From positions 1 through 64,000 of the forward strand of contig JAOQAD010000041.1 in the NCBI GenBank assembly GCA_025963775.1: a DNA stretch of 64,000 nucleotides. The letters run 5' to 3'. The position numbers and the translations under genes were made by a program. This DNA comes from Bacteroidota bacterium (GTDB lineage: Bacteria; Bacteroidota; Bacteroidia; 2-12-FULL-35-15). Of this stretch, positions 44,487 to 53,007 are shown piece by piece. The notes under the pieces are model-generated. The model ran no database searches and had not been told where the DNA came from. It saw only the letters and a program-made list of their open reading frames with translations. Position 1 is the stretch's first letter; each line of letters opens with the position of its first letter.

Positions 44487-44768
44487 TTAAAGTATTAATT
44501 CATACTCATCTTCACCATTTTGAAATTCCCATTTACTGAGTAGCGAATAATTATACATTTCAGTCAATATTTGTTCAATTAAGAATAAAGGAATTTCTCT
44601 TACCTTGATTAATTTTTGAAGTTCATGAACAGAAATAGAAAATACTCCTTTCTTTTTTAAAGAAAAGAGTTTATTAAGAACCAAGTAATAGTAATCTCGG
44701 TAATCTGAATACTGGATTGAATAACATAATGTTAATCCAGTAGCCACAATAATAGGCACATCATTCAT
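44487..44768 (-). CDS. Uncharacterised small passenger protein (93 residues)
   Basis: Minus-strand ORF ending 5 nt after the convergent neighbour. The product is Tyr- and Leu-rich with a likely helical fold. Residues of about 30-75 (LFSLKKKGVFSISVHELQKLIKV... then an EMYNYSLL segment) could form a small winged-helix-like unit, but this is a guess. It has no signal peptide. It lies inside the mobile element between two plus-strand genes and diverges from the next gene (44827) with a 58-nt AT-rich gap likely holding both promoters. Confidence 0.5.
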   Translation of the reverse strand: MNDVPIIVATGLTLCYSIQYSDYRDYYYLVLNKLFSLKKKGVFSISVHELQKLIKVREIPLFLIEQILTEMYNYSLLSKWEFQNGEDEYELIL

Positions 44769-44826
44769 TTAGCCCATCTTTTTATGTTTTATATAAATAG
44801 TTAAAAAAAATAAAAATCAATCGAAT

Positions 44827-45345
44827 ATGACTACAAAATACTTTTTCAAATTTACAGGACCTGATGGCAATGTATACATTCAAATAAGGTCTAGTAGTTC
44901 TTATAACTATGATACTATCATTATTACACTAGACCGAATTGGGAAAGTAAATCAACGGAACGAAATTATCAGCGAGAGTGATTTTAGGGATTTTCAAGAC
45001 AATTGGAGTTTTATAGATGAAAATGAATTTTATGGAATTCAAAATAAGTACTTACTTCAACCTAGGTCAAGAGAGGACTATTATCAAGAATATTATAAAC
45101 TTTGGAGGGACTTTTATTTTGTGAAATTAGAAGGATTGCGAGCCGTCCGTAAGTTAAAGGTAATGGGCTGGAATTTCTATCAGAAATTGGAAGAACGGGA
45201 AAGAAATGATAATATTTACGAAAAACGCAAGAGATTGAAAGAGATAGAGGTTGGGGTGGAAAGTTTAGAAAACATCAGCATTTTCGATATATATGCAGAG
45301 GCTAAACACCAGGCAACAATGGAATACATATCAGAAAACATGTAA
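44827..45345 (+). CDS. Uncharacterised passenger protein (172 residues)
   Basis: It begins at an ATG in an AT-rich gap and ends just before the right-hand terminator. The product starts with a beta-rich part (KYFFKFTGPDGNVYIQI), followed by a Tyr/Arg-rich middle (SREDYYQEYYKLWRDFYF) and a charged helical C-terminus (KLEERERNDNIYEKRKRLKEI). No known domain is visible. It has its own terminator and position, so it is probably expressed as cargo of the element. Confidence 0.6.
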   Translation: MTTKYFFKFTGPDGNVYIQIRSSSSYNYDTIIITLDRIGKVNQRNEIISESDFRDFQDNWSFIDENEFYGIQNKYLLQPRSREDYYQEYYKLWRDFYFVKLEGLRAVRKLKVMGWNFYQKLEERERNDNIYEKRKRLKEIEVGVESLENISIFDIYAEAKHQATMEYISENM

Positions 45346-45351
45346 ATATTG

Positions 45352-45388
45352 AAAAAAGCCCATCAGTCTATTACTGATGGGCTTTTTT
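45352..45388. terminator. Bidirectional intrinsic terminator inside the right end of the element
   Basis: A 15-bp perfect stem (AAAAAAGCCCATCAG and its complement) with a 7-nt loop and T-runs on both sides. It lies 7 nt after the stop of the 172-residue gene and about 10 nt inside the right inverted repeat. Confidence 0.9.
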
Positions 45389-45398
45389 GACTTCAATT

Positions 45399-45418
45399 CT
45401 TAACCTGCGTAGTTAAGG
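45399..45418 (-). repeat. Right terminal inverted repeat of the element
   Basis: On the plus strand CTTAACCTGCGTAGTTAAGG; its last 13 bases are the exact reverse complement of the left end starting at 42312. Confidence 0.85.
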
Positions 45419-45426
45419 AAACTGTT
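45419..45426. repeat. Right direct repeat (AAACTGTT)
   Basis: Identical in sequence and orientation to 42304-42311, directly outside the right inverted repeat. The 58 nt from here to the mnmE stop hold no recognisable feature. Confidence 0.8.
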
Positions 45427-45484
45427 GATATCAGAGAATTTAGTGAGATTAAATAAAATTGATTGTGATTGAGTTAGATGCCGC

Positions 45485-46882
45485 CTATTTTCCGATACAA
45501 AACCTGCTAAAGATATTCGCCAACAGGTCATCGCTGCTGATCTCTCCTGTGATCGTTCCCAGGTAATGCAAGGCCTGGCGGATATCCATCGCAAGGAAAT
45601 CACCGGAAACATTATGGTTCAATCCTTCAAGCACCTTTATAAGTGCAGAGTTGGTATGGCGCAAAGCTTCCACATGCCGGGCGTTCGTTACAATTGTTTC
45701 CGTTACGTTCACCGTACGGTTATCAAATAACTTCACCATGTGCTTTTTGAACTCATCAATACCTGTGCGCTCCTTTGCGGAGATGAACAGCATATCAGGG
45801 AAAGCAGAAAACTCTTTTTTTGTATAATCGAGGTCTTCTTTGTCGATCTTATTGGCCACTAAAACCAGTTGCGAATTGTGCAGGTGAGGAGTGATGTCGT
45901 CTACGATCAGCTTTAATTCCGAAGCCGTGATCTCGTGTGCATCAAACAAATAAATAGCGATGGAAGAGAGCTTGATCTGCTCGTAGGTTTTTTCCACGCC
46001 GATGCTTTCAATAATATCATTCGTCTCACGGATGCCCGCCGTATCAATAAAGCGGAACTGGACACCCTCAATGTTGATCTCATCTTCGATCACATCGCGT
46101 GTAGTGCCCGGGATATCGGATACAATAGCCCGTTCTTCTTCCAGCAAAGCATTCAGCAGTGTGGATTTTCCCGCATTGGGCTTTCCTACGATCGCGACCG
46201 GGATCCCGTTCTTGATCACGTTGCCCACCTCGAAGGAATCGATCAGGCGCTGCACAATGCGTTGTATCGAGCTCACTAAATTCTTCAGGTCGGTACGGTC
46301 AGCAAATTCCACATCCTCTTCTGCAAAGTCAAGCTCCAGTTCTATCAGCGATGCAAAATCGATCAGGTTTTGACGAAGTAACTTAATTTTATTGGAAAAT
46401 CCCCCGCGCATTTGCTGCATGGCTACCTGGTGCGATGTGGCTGAATTAGAGGAGATCAGGTCGGCAACGGCCTCTGCCTGCGAAAGATCAAGCTTCCCGT
46501 TCAAAAAGGCACGGAGCGTGAATTCGCCCTGGTTCGCCATCCGTGCGCCTTTCCGGATGAACAGCTGGATGATCTGCTGCTGGATGAATGGAGAGCCGTG
46601 ACAGGAGATCTCCACGGTATTTTCCGATGTGTACGAATTCGGCGCTTTGAAAATGCTCGCAAGCACTTCATCCAGCACTACGTCACCATCATGGATCACC
46701 CCGAAATGGATGGTATGTGATGCCGCTTCGGAAAGGCTTTTTTTCTTCAGGCTTTTGGTCCCGAACACCGCATCGCAGATCTCAATGGCTTTTGGCCCCG
46801 AAAGGCGGATCACGCCAATAGCGCCAATTCCCTGCGGAGTGGCAAGTGCAACAATCGTATCGGAATTTAAGGAATAGCTCAC
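45485..46882 (-). CDS. mnmE: tRNA modification GTPase MnmE
   Basis: MnmE works with MnmG to make the 5-carboxymethylaminomethyl group on U34 of certain tRNAs. Visible features are the N-terminal TIVALATPQGIGAIGVIRLSG, G1 GKPNAGKST, G2 region DIPGTTRD, G3 DTAG, G4 NKID and the conserved C-terminal FCIGK. The ORF track starts at 46990, but that adds a stretch without homology. I prefer the GTG at 46882 (VSYSLNSDTIVA), which gives 465 residues, the usual length. An upstream start cannot be fully excluded. The 3' end lies 58 nt from the mobile element. Confidence 0.96.
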   Translation of the reverse strand: MSYSLNSDTIVALATPQGIGAIGVIRLSGPKAIEICDAVFGTKSLKKKSLSEAASHTIHFGVIHDGDVVLDEVLASIFKAPNSYTSENTVEISCHGSPFIQQQIIQLFIRKGARMANQGEFTLRAFLNGKLDLSQAEAVADLISSNSATSHQVAMQQMRGGFSNKIKLLRQNLIDFASLIELELDFAEEDVEFADRTDLKNLVSSIQRIVQRLIDSFEVGNVIKNGIPVAIVGKPNAGKSTLLNALLEEERAIVSDIPGTTRDVIEDEINIEGVQFRFIDTAGIRETNDIIESIGVEKTYEQIKLSSIAIYLFDAHEITASELKLIVDDITPHLHNSQLVLVANKIDKEDLDYTKKEFSAFPDMLFISAKERTGIDEFKKHMVKLFDNRTVNVTETIVTNARHVEALRHTNSALIKVLEGLNHNVSGDFLAMDIRQALHYLGTITGEISSDDLLANIFSRFCIGK

Positions 46883-46996
46883 AGGTATTGTTTCAATGTT
46901 TATAAAAGTAAGGATTTTCCCCGAAATGATGTTTTTTACTTTTTGCAGGCAAATCCGGGAAGCCTGATCGTAAAATTGTATTGTGAACAAAAAAAC

Positions 46997-47027
46997 TTGT
47001 TAAAACCGCCTTAAAACTTTACTTTAG
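46997..47027 (+). promoter_or_regulatory. Predicted Bacteroidota-type promoter of sucD
   Basis: TTG at 46997 and TACTTTAG at 47020, spaced by 20 nt, match the -33 TTG / -7 TAnnTTTG pattern. It lies about 50 nt upstream of the sucD ATG. Pattern match only. Confidence 0.5.
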
Positions 47028-47077
47028 CAACCGCAAAATTCTACAAATCAACAATCCTATAAATCAACAATTGAAAA

Positions 47078-47998
47078 ATGAGTGTATTAGTAAATAAACA
47101 GTCAAGAATTATTGTACAGGGCTTTACAGGCACGGAAGGAACATTCCATGCAGGCCAGATGATCGAATACGGATCGAATGTAGTGGGTGGGGTAACTCCC
47201 GGAAAAGGCGGATCAACGCATCTCGACAAGCCTGTGTTCAATACGGTAAAAGAAGCGGTTGATAAGGCCGGGGCCGATGTTTCCATCATTTTTGTACCTC
47301 CTGCTTTTGCAGCGGATGCCATCATGGAAGCAGCTGAAGGCGGAATTAAAGTGATCATTTGCATCACCGAAGGCATTCCTGTAAAGGACATGATCCAGGT
47401 GAAAGAATATTTAAAAGGGCGCGATTGCCGCCTCATCGGGCCGAACTGCCCTGGCGTTATTTCCGCGGAAGAAGCGAAAGTAGGCATCATGCCAGGCTTC
47501 GTCTTCAAAAAAGGAAGCGTAGGAATTGTTTCCAAATCAGGTACATTAACATACGAAGCATCCGACCAGACTGTAAAAGCAGGATTGGGGATCACCACTG
47601 CCATCGGGATCGGTGGCGACCCGATCATCGGAACTACCACAAAACAGGCAGTTGAATTGCTGATGAATGACCCGGAAACACACGGGATCATCATGATCGG
47701 TGAAATCGGCGGGAACCTCGAAGCAGATGCAGCACGCTGGGTGAAAGCTGATGGCAACCGCAAGCCTGTTGTAGGCTTCATTGCCGGTGAAACAGCTCCG
47801 AAAGGGCGTACAATGGGCCATGCAGGTGCTATTGTTGGCGGCGCTGACGATACAGCTGAAGCAAAGAAAAAGATCATGCGCGAATGCGGGATCATTGTTG
47901 TTGATTCTCCTGCAGATATCGGGAAAGCAATGGCAAAAGCCCTCGCAGATGAAGTGCGCCAGGCAAGCCCTCATCACCACGCAAACAGGGTTGACTAA
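47078..47998 (+). CDS. sucD: Succinyl-CoA synthetase alpha subunit
   Basis: 306 residues. The alpha subunit binds CoA and carries the phosphohistidine in the TCA-cycle reaction succinyl-CoA + NDP + Pi to succinate + NTP + CoA. Visible: the CoA-binding Rossmann start (GFTGTEGTFHA), PNCPGVISAEEAKVGIMPG, and GHAGAIVGG with the phosphorylated His248. A short His-rich tail (SPHHHANRVD) slightly exceeds the usual length of about 290. The beta subunit gene sucC is not adjacent in this window. A terminator follows directly. Confidence 0.97.
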   Translation: MSVLVNKQSRIIVQGFTGTEGTFHAGQMIEYGSNVVGGVTPGKGGSTHLDKPVFNTVKEAVDKAGADVSIIFVPPAFAADAIMEAAEGGIKVIICITEGIPVKDMIQVKEYLKGRDCRLIGPNCPGVISAEEAKVGIMPGFVFKKGSVGIVSKSGTLTYEASDQTVKAGLGITTAIGIGGDPIIGTTTKQAVELLMNDPETHGIIMIGEIGGNLEADAARWVKADGNRKPVVGFIAGETAPKGRTMGHAGAIVGGADDTAEAKKKIMRECGIIVVDSPADIGKAMAKALADEVRQASPHHHANRVD

Positions 47999-48017
47999 TC
48001 AATATCATATAAAAGAG

Positions 48018-48048
48018 CCGTCCCTCCTGTAGGGACGGTTTTGTTTTT
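48018..48048 (+). terminator. Intrinsic terminator after sucD
   Basis: Stem CCGTCCCT...AGGGACGG with a 5-nt loop followed by TTTTGTTTTT, 20 nt after the sucD stop. Confidence 0.9.
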
Positions 48049-48074
48049 ATGGCGATTGATTTTAGCTATCTTTG
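48039..48074 (+). promoter_or_regulatory. Predicted promoter of fabG
   Basis: TTTTG at 48039 and an exact TATCTTTG (TAnnTTTG) at 48067 fit the Bacteroidota -33/-7 pattern, with slightly long spacing (23 nt). It overlaps the tail of the sucD terminator and lies about 60 nt before the fabG ATG. Confidence 0.5.
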
Positions 48075-48132
48075 AATCATTATAACAGAGGAATCTAACA
48101 TCTTATATCTAACATCTCAAATCTGAATAAGT

Positions 48133-48879
48133 ATGAAATTACTTGAAGGAAAAGTTGCCCTGATCACAGGCGCTTCACGCGGAATTGGCCGTGGCATTGC
48201 TTTGCGCTTTGCAGAGCAGGGTGCCAACGTTGCATTCACTTATTTGTCATCCGTTGAAAAAGGCGAAGCCCTTGCAAAAGAGCTCGAAGCTTACGGAGTA
48301 AAAGCAAAAGGCTACCGTTCCGATGCGGCAGATTTTAAAGCTGCCGAAGAGCTTGTAAACAGTGTGGTTGCTGATTTCGGTACCGTGGATATCCTGGTGA
48401 ACAATGCCGGCATCACCCGTGATACCCTGCTGATGCGCATGAGCGAGCAGCAGTGGGATGAAGTGATGAACGCCAACCTTAAATCCGTGTTCAACCTTAC
48501 AAAAGCAGTGCAAAAGCCGATGCTGAAACAGCGCAAAGGTTCAATCATTAATATGAGCTCAGTGGTAGGCGTAAAAGGAAATGCCGGGCAATCGAACTAC
48601 GCAGCTTCCAAAGCAGGAATTATCGGCTTCACCAAATCAGTGGCGCTGGAGCTGGGCTCCCGGAACATCCGCAGCAATGCCATTGCACCGGGGTTCATTG
48701 AAACGGAAATGACCGAAGTGCTCGACCCGAAAGTGGTGCAGGGCTGGCGGGATACTATTCCTTTGAAGCGCGGTGGCTCGGTGGATGACATCGCCAATGC
48801 GACCATTTTCCTCGCCTCCGACATGAGTGCCTACATCACCGGCCAAACGCTGAACGTGTGTGGCGGTATGCTTACATAG
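48133..48879 (+). CDS. fabG: 3-oxoacyl-[ACP] reductase
   Basis: 248-residue short-chain dehydrogenase. Visible: TGASRGIG cofactor loop, NNAG, catalytic Ser143 (MSSVVG) and YAASK with Tyr156, a PGFIETEMT loop, and the C-terminal GQTLNVCGGM end typical of FabG. It reduces beta-ketoacyl-ACP with NADPH in fatty acid elongation. It stands alone here with its own promoter. Its similarity to the KR domain of the PKS is only at the fold level. Confidence 0.94.
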   Translation: MKLLEGKVALITGASRGIGRGIALRFAEQGANVAFTYLSSVEKGEALAKELEAYGVKAKGYRSDAADFKAAEELVNSVVADFGTVDILVNNAGITRDTLLMRMSEQQWDEVMNANLKSVFNLTKAVQKPMLKQRKGSIINMSSVVGVKGNAGQSNYAASKAGIIGFTKSVALELGSRNIRSNAIAPGFIETEMTEVLDPKVVQGWRDTIPLKRGGSVDDIANATIFLASDMSAYITGQTLNVCGGMLT

Positions 48880-48928
48880 TTTACAGAATTTTATTGAGTA
48901 GCTATGAATATAAATTGCGCAGTATGAA

Positions 48929-48961
48929 TTCCCCTCTTGAGAGGGGGTAGGGGTGTGTTCC
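48929..48961. repeat. Intergenic palindromic repeat
   Basis: CCCCTCTTGAGAGGGG followed by TAGGGGTGTGTTC lies in the fabG to VWA-gene gap. Elements of this form are dispersed in intergenic regions of many Bacteroidota genomes (from memory). It may act as a terminator of fabG. Confidence 0.6.
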
Positions 48962-49005
48962 TGCGCTTTCCTTTTTCTTAGCATTCCTTAGCCTTTGCGG
49001 TAAAA

Positions 49006-51081
49006 ATGAATATAGTTTTCGAGTATCCTTCCTGGTTTATTTTATTCTGTTTGATTGCAGGGTTTGCCTACGCATTCATCCTCTACAGGAAAGATAAAAA
49101 ATTCAGCGAATCCTCCGTATGGATCATTCGTTCCATGGCTGCTTTCCGCTTTCTTGCAGTCACAATCCTTTCATTCCTGTTGCTTTCCCCTTTATTAAAA
49201 ACGGTTAACCGCGAAGTGGAAAAGCCCGTGATCATTGTTGCGCAGGATAATTCGCAGTCGCTGCTGATGAACAAAGATTCCGCATTTTACCGTACGGAAT
49301 ACAAACAGAAGCTGCAAAAGCTGATCGATGAGCTGAGTGGTAAATACACGGTGTTCACATACACATTTGCTGATCATGTGAAAGAGCTTGCTTCCGCAGA
49401 TTCGCTCCGCTTTTCTGAAAAGCAAACGGATATCTCATCACTCTTCACCGAAATGGAAACGCGTTACAGCAACCGGAACGTGGGGGCTATCATTGTAGCG
49501 ACTGACGGATTGTACAACAAAGGTGCAAATCCTGTTTATACTTCCTCAAAGCTGAAAGTGCCCGTATACACGATCGCGCTCGGCGATACAACCATTAAGA
49601 AAGACCTCGTGCTTTCCCGGATCGATCATAACCGCATTGCTTACCTCGGTAACCAGTTTCCGCTGGAAGTGGTGATCGATGCGAAGCAGCTGAAAGGGAA
49701 AACCTCTACGCTCACCGTCAGCAAGGGAAATGTGAATGTATTCAGCCAGGCCATAAATATCAGCACCGATGCATATACAACCACCATCCCGGTATTGCTG
49801 GAAGCGAAAGACGCCGGACTGCAGCATTACAAAGTGAAGCTGATTCCGGTTGCAGAAGAAACCAGCACGCTCAACAATGCAAAAGATATTTTCATCGATG
49901 TGCTTGATGCCCGTCAGAAGATCCTCATCCTTGCCGATGTGCCGCATCCCGATGTGGCAGCGCTGAAGGAAGCATTAGAAGAAAATCAGAACTATGAAGT
50001 GGAAAGCTATGCCATCGATGCGTTCGATAAGCCCATCAAAAAATATAACCTCGTGATCCTGCACCAATTGCCAGGTATAAGGACAAGCGCATCCAAAGTG
50101 CTTACGGAGCTGAATGCATCCGATATCCCGGTCTGGGCATTCTCAGGTGCCGGCGCATTGATGAAGAAAGGCCCGCGCAGTGCAGTCGCTGCTTCAAGGA
50201 CAAATGAATGCGAGCCGGTGATGGATGATAACTTTCCCCTGTTTACCATCAGCGATGAGCTGCGCAGCGCGATAAAAGATTTCCCTGCAGTGGTTTGTCC
50301 GTTTGGAACGTACCAGGCAGATAACAACAGCGATGTGCTCTTTTACCAGCGCATTGGAGTGGTGGATACAAAAACACCGATGATGCTGTTCAGCACAGAA
50401 GGCGATAACAAAGTTGCCGTCTTCACCGGCGAAGGCATCTGGAAATGGCGGCTGCAGGATTTTGCAGCGCATAGCAACCACGCCTTGTTCAACGAGCTGG
50501 TCACCAAAACCGTTCAATACCTTTCGGTGAAGGTGGATAAGAGCTTTTTCCGGATCATCGGGAAAAATAATTTCATGGAGAACGAACCTGTGGAGATGGA
50601 AGCTGAAGTGTACAACCAGAGCTATGAGCTGATCAATGAGCCGGAAGTAAGTATAGTGATCAGCAATGCCGACAATAAAAAATTTCCTTTCACATTCGGC
50701 AAGACCAGCAATGCCTATCGGCTGAATGCGGGAATGTTTCCCCCGGGCGAATACAAATACGAAGCAAAAGTGAAAGTAGGGGATAAGCTCTATGCACAGA
50801 AAGGCGAGTTCAGCGTAAGTGCGCTGCAGGTGGAATTTACAAACACTGTTGCCGATCACCAAATGCTGTACAGCCTGGCGCAAAAGCATGGCGGCGAAAT
50901 GATCTATCCTGCCGCAATGGGGCAGCTGGCAGAAAAGCTGAATGCACGGGAAGACATCAAATCTGTTTCTTATTCCGAAAAAAAACTGAACGACCTTGTG
51001 AACCTGAAATGGATCTTTTTTGTGATCCTTGCACTCATCAGCGCCGAATGGTTCATGCGGAAAAGGAACGGAGCATATTAA
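49006..51081 (+). CDS. Membrane protein with von Willebrand A-like domain
   Basis: 691 residues. Two N-terminal membrane helices (about 8-26 and 42-62) are followed by a VWA-like domain whose metal-site pattern is visible as DNSQS and ATDGLYNKG. Then come a beta-rich CARDB/Ig-like section, a glutamine-amidotransferase-like region (KILILADVPHPDVAALK) and a final membrane helix (WIFFVILALISAEWFM) with a basic tail. The architecture resembles the large uncharacterised VWA membrane proteins of Bacteroidota found near BatA-type proteins. Function unknown; a role in envelope protein assembly or stress is possible. Confidence 0.8.
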   Translation: MNIVFEYPSWFILFCLIAGFAYAFILYRKDKKFSESSVWIIRSMAAFRFLAVTILSFLLLSPLLKTVNREVEKPVIIVAQDNSQSLLMNKDSAFYRTEYKQKLQKLIDELSGKYTVFTYTFADHVKELASADSLRFSEKQTDISSLFTEMETRYSNRNVGAIIVATDGLYNKGANPVYTSSKLKVPVYTIALGDTTIKKDLVLSRIDHNRIAYLGNQFPLEVVIDAKQLKGKTSTLTVSKGNVNVFSQAINISTDAYTTTIPVLLEAKDAGLQHYKVKLIPVAEETSTLNNAKDIFIDVLDARQKILILADVPHPDVAALKEALEENQNYEVESYAIDAFDKPIKKYNLVILHQLPGIRTSASKVLTELNASDIPVWAFSGAGALMKKGPRSAVAASRTNECEPVMDDNFPLFTISDELRSAIKDFPAVVCPFGTYQADNNSDVLFYQRIGVVDTKTPMMLFSTEGDNKVAVFTGEGIWKWRLQDFAAHSNHALFNELVTKTVQYLSVKVDKSFFRIIGKNNFMENEPVEMEAEVYNQSYELINEPEVSIVISNADNKKFPFTFGKTSNAYRLNAGMFPPGEYKYEAKVKVGDKLYAQKGEFSVSALQVEFTNTVADHQMLYSLAQKHGGEMIYPAAMGQLAEKLNAREDIKSVSYSEKKLNDLVNLKWIFFVILALISAEWFMRKRNGAY

Positions 51082-51102
51082 TAATTAAAGCCATCGCGCC
51101 TG

Positions 51103-51140
51103 TTCTCGATACGTTCCGCTGAAAAACGGGACACTCGAAC
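51103..51140. repeat. Intergenic repeat (CTCGATACGTTCCGCT... type)
   Basis: TTCTCGATACGTTCCGCT...CACTCGAAC between two genes belongs to the same loose family as sequences near 55830, 59270 and 62101, all containing variants of TTCGAGCGGAGTCGAGAACG on either strand. Confidence 0.5.
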
Positions 51141-51203
51141 GGACAACGCGCTGTCAATCGGGTTCGACCGTTATCGGGAAGTGTTTGATGCAATGGGTAA
51201 TAA

Positions 51204-53006
51204 ATGAAAATGAAATACAGCCTTTGGTCCATCATCCTCATCTTTGCTTTCATCCTAAGCATTTTCTTTTCATTTAATATCTGGAAAAAGAACCGCATCA
51301 TCATTGATGCACCAAGCTATTACACCTACCTTCCCGCCACATTTATATACGGCGACCTGCACCTCAATTTCATTGACAGGAATCCTGCTTTCTTTAAAAA
51401 CAGGATCTGGTATTACAAAATAAAAGATGGAAAGAGGCTGATCAAACATCCTGTGGGCATCAGTGTGGCATTGAGCCCTTTTTTCCTTGCTGGCCATCTC
51501 GCAGCAAAGATCACCGGTGGCCTGCAGGACGGATATTCGCTCTGCTATCAGAACGCGGCAAGCATCGGCGTGCTGTTCTACCTCTTTATCGGGCTATTTT
51601 ATTTAAGGAAGCTCCTGCTGAATTATTTTTCAGAGAAGATCACCGCGCTTACATTGATCTCAATTGTGCTGGGGACAAACCTTTTGTGGTATTCTTCCTT
51701 CGAAGGGCTGATGCCGCATGCAATCTCTTTTTCGCTGCTCTGTGTATGCCTGTATCATTTTTATGCATGGCTGAAAAATGCTTCCCGGAAAAACCTGCTC
51801 CTCTTTGCCGCCGTATTCGGATTAAGCATTTTGATCAGGCCGCTGGCGCTGACGATTGGATTGTACTTTCTCGTGGTGGCTGTGCTTTCCAAAGGCGGCT
51901 TCCGGCAGCTTTGGGAATTTCTTCAGCCACAGTTAGGGAACATTATCCTTGCTTTATTCCTTGTAATCGCCATCGCTTCGCTGCAGCTGATGTACTGGAA
52001 ATATGCAACCGGCTATTGGATCTACGATGTGTACATCGATGAGCATTTCGTGTTCAGCAGCCCTCAAATGTCCCTTTTCCTGTTCAGCTTCCGCAAAGGT
52101 GTATTTGTATACACGCCCATTCTCCTATTCGCGGTCATCGGTTTTATCCGCCTGTACAAAATACAGCGCGCGATCTTTTATGGAACAGTGATCTTAATGC
52201 CGGTCACTGTTTTTCTCCTCTCTTCCTGGTGGGCCTGGAGCTATGGCATCTGCTGGGGAATGCGCCCGATGATCGATTATTATTCACTGCTCAGTATTCC
52301 GCTTGCATCCGGATTTGCCATGCTGTTCTCAAAAAAGATGTTTGCCTTTATCGGCTCTGCGCTTGTCGTTTTGCTGATCGCCCTGAATCTTTTTCAAACC
52401 TGGCAATACAAAAATGGATTGATCCATTACGATGATATGACCCGTAAAGCTTATATCAAAGGATTTTTTCAAACCAGGCCAAGCCCCGAATGGCAGGACC
52501 TGCTCAGGCCGTACGATTGGGACAGGCGGATTAAAGGCCTGCCGCAGATAGAAAATTATAAAGCGTACTTTGAAAGCTGCTATGGCCGCTATTACGTTTA
52601 TTTCCGTGGAGCGAACATGCAGTATGTCGCCATTAATCCCAAAGCGCAGAATGCCGTGGCTGCTTACGCGAAGGAATATTCAGCGGATGTTTGTTCCTTT
52701 ACGGTCCGCGATCTTGGAAACGGCACAGCCGGTATTGTTTCTTCGGATGAGCATTTTTTATCCGTCAGCAGCATGTACGACAACGTGCTGATCGCAAATG
52801 CAGACCGCGCGGGAGCCAACGAGCTTTTTGAGATCGTGTACCTGGAAGAAGATGATAACCGCATTGCATTAAAGTCGAAAGCTACGGGCAAGTATGTAAC
52901 AATGAGTCCCGCGTTTCCGAATATTTTATTTGCTACCGCTGATACGATCGGCCGCAACGAAATATTCCGCCTGTTTGTAATAGAAGTAAATCAAGCCCGT
53001 TACTGA
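51204..53006 (+). CDS. GT-C-type membrane protein with C-terminal fascin-like beta-trefoil
   Basis: 600 residues. Residues of about 1-400 contain ten or so membrane helices with a first-loop acidic residue (IIDAPSYYTYLP) and a large periplasmic loop, resembling lipid-linked-sugar glycosyltransferases of the GT39/ArnT kind. Residues of about 440-600 (YYVYFRGANMQYVAIN ... FTVRDLGNGTAGI ... ANELFEIVYLEEDDNRIALKS) show the internal three-fold pattern of fascin/actin-crosslinking beta-trefoils, which often bind sugars. It is followed 1 nt later by a methyltransferase-GT2 fusion, so the two probably act in the same surface-glycan pathway. The acceptor is unknown. Confidence 0.75.
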   Translation: MKMKYSLWSIILIFAFILSIFFSFNIWKKNRIIIDAPSYYTYLPATFIYGDLHLNFIDRNPAFFKNRIWYYKIKDGKRLIKHPVGISVALSPFFLAGHLAAKITGGLQDGYSLCYQNAASIGVLFYLFIGLFYLRKLLLNYFSEKITALTLISIVLGTNLLWYSSFEGLMPHAISFSLLCVCLYHFYAWLKNASRKNLLLFAAVFGLSILIRPLALTIGLYFLVVAVLSKGGFRQLWEFLQPQLGNIILALFLVIAIASLQLMYWKYATGYWIYDVYIDEHFVFSSPQMSLFLFSFRKGVFVYTPILLFAVIGFIRLYKIQRAIFYGTVILMPVTVFLLSSWWAWSYGICWGMRPMIDYYSLLSIPLASGFAMLFSKKMFAFIGSALVVLLIALNLFQTWQYKNGLIHYDDMTRKAYIKGFFQTRPSPEWQDLLRPYDWDRRIKGLPQIENYKAYFESCYGRYYVYFRGANMQYVAINPKAQNAVAAYAKEYSADVCSFTVRDLGNGTAGIVSSDEHFLSVSSMYDNVLIANADRAGANELFEIVYLEEDDNRIALKSKATGKYVTMSPAFPNILFATADTIGRNEIFRLFVIEVNQARY

Positions 53007-53007
53007 T

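Larger units (their letters stand above)
42312..45418 (+). mobile_element. IS1380-like insertion element with passenger genes (about 3.1 kb)
   Basis: The element is bounded by perfect 13-bp inverted repeats (CCTTAACTACGCA inward from each end, 15 bp if the flanking TT is counted) and flanked by a direct repeat of up to 8 bp. Just inside each end is a strong palindromic terminator. Contents: a small gene remnant, an IS1380-like transposase, and three unknown genes (two +, one -). The base composition is clearly more AT-rich than on either side. IS1380-family elements are usually 1.5-2 kb with ends beginning CC and short target duplications, so this one is long for the family and carries cargo. 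The intact repeats suggest a recent insertion. Confidence 0.8.

Noticed and set aside
44114-45345. Toxin-antitoxin or phage-defence system in the mobile element
   Set aside because: The gene sizes and arrangement would allow it, but none of the three products shows a motif of a known toxin, antitoxin or defence family, so no such claim is made.
47041-47895. 284-residue minus-strand ORF
   Set aside because: Antisense shadow of sucD, with Pro/Ser-rich low-complexity text.
50194-50889. 231-residue minus-strand ORF
   Set aside because: Antisense to the VWA membrane protein; no motif.
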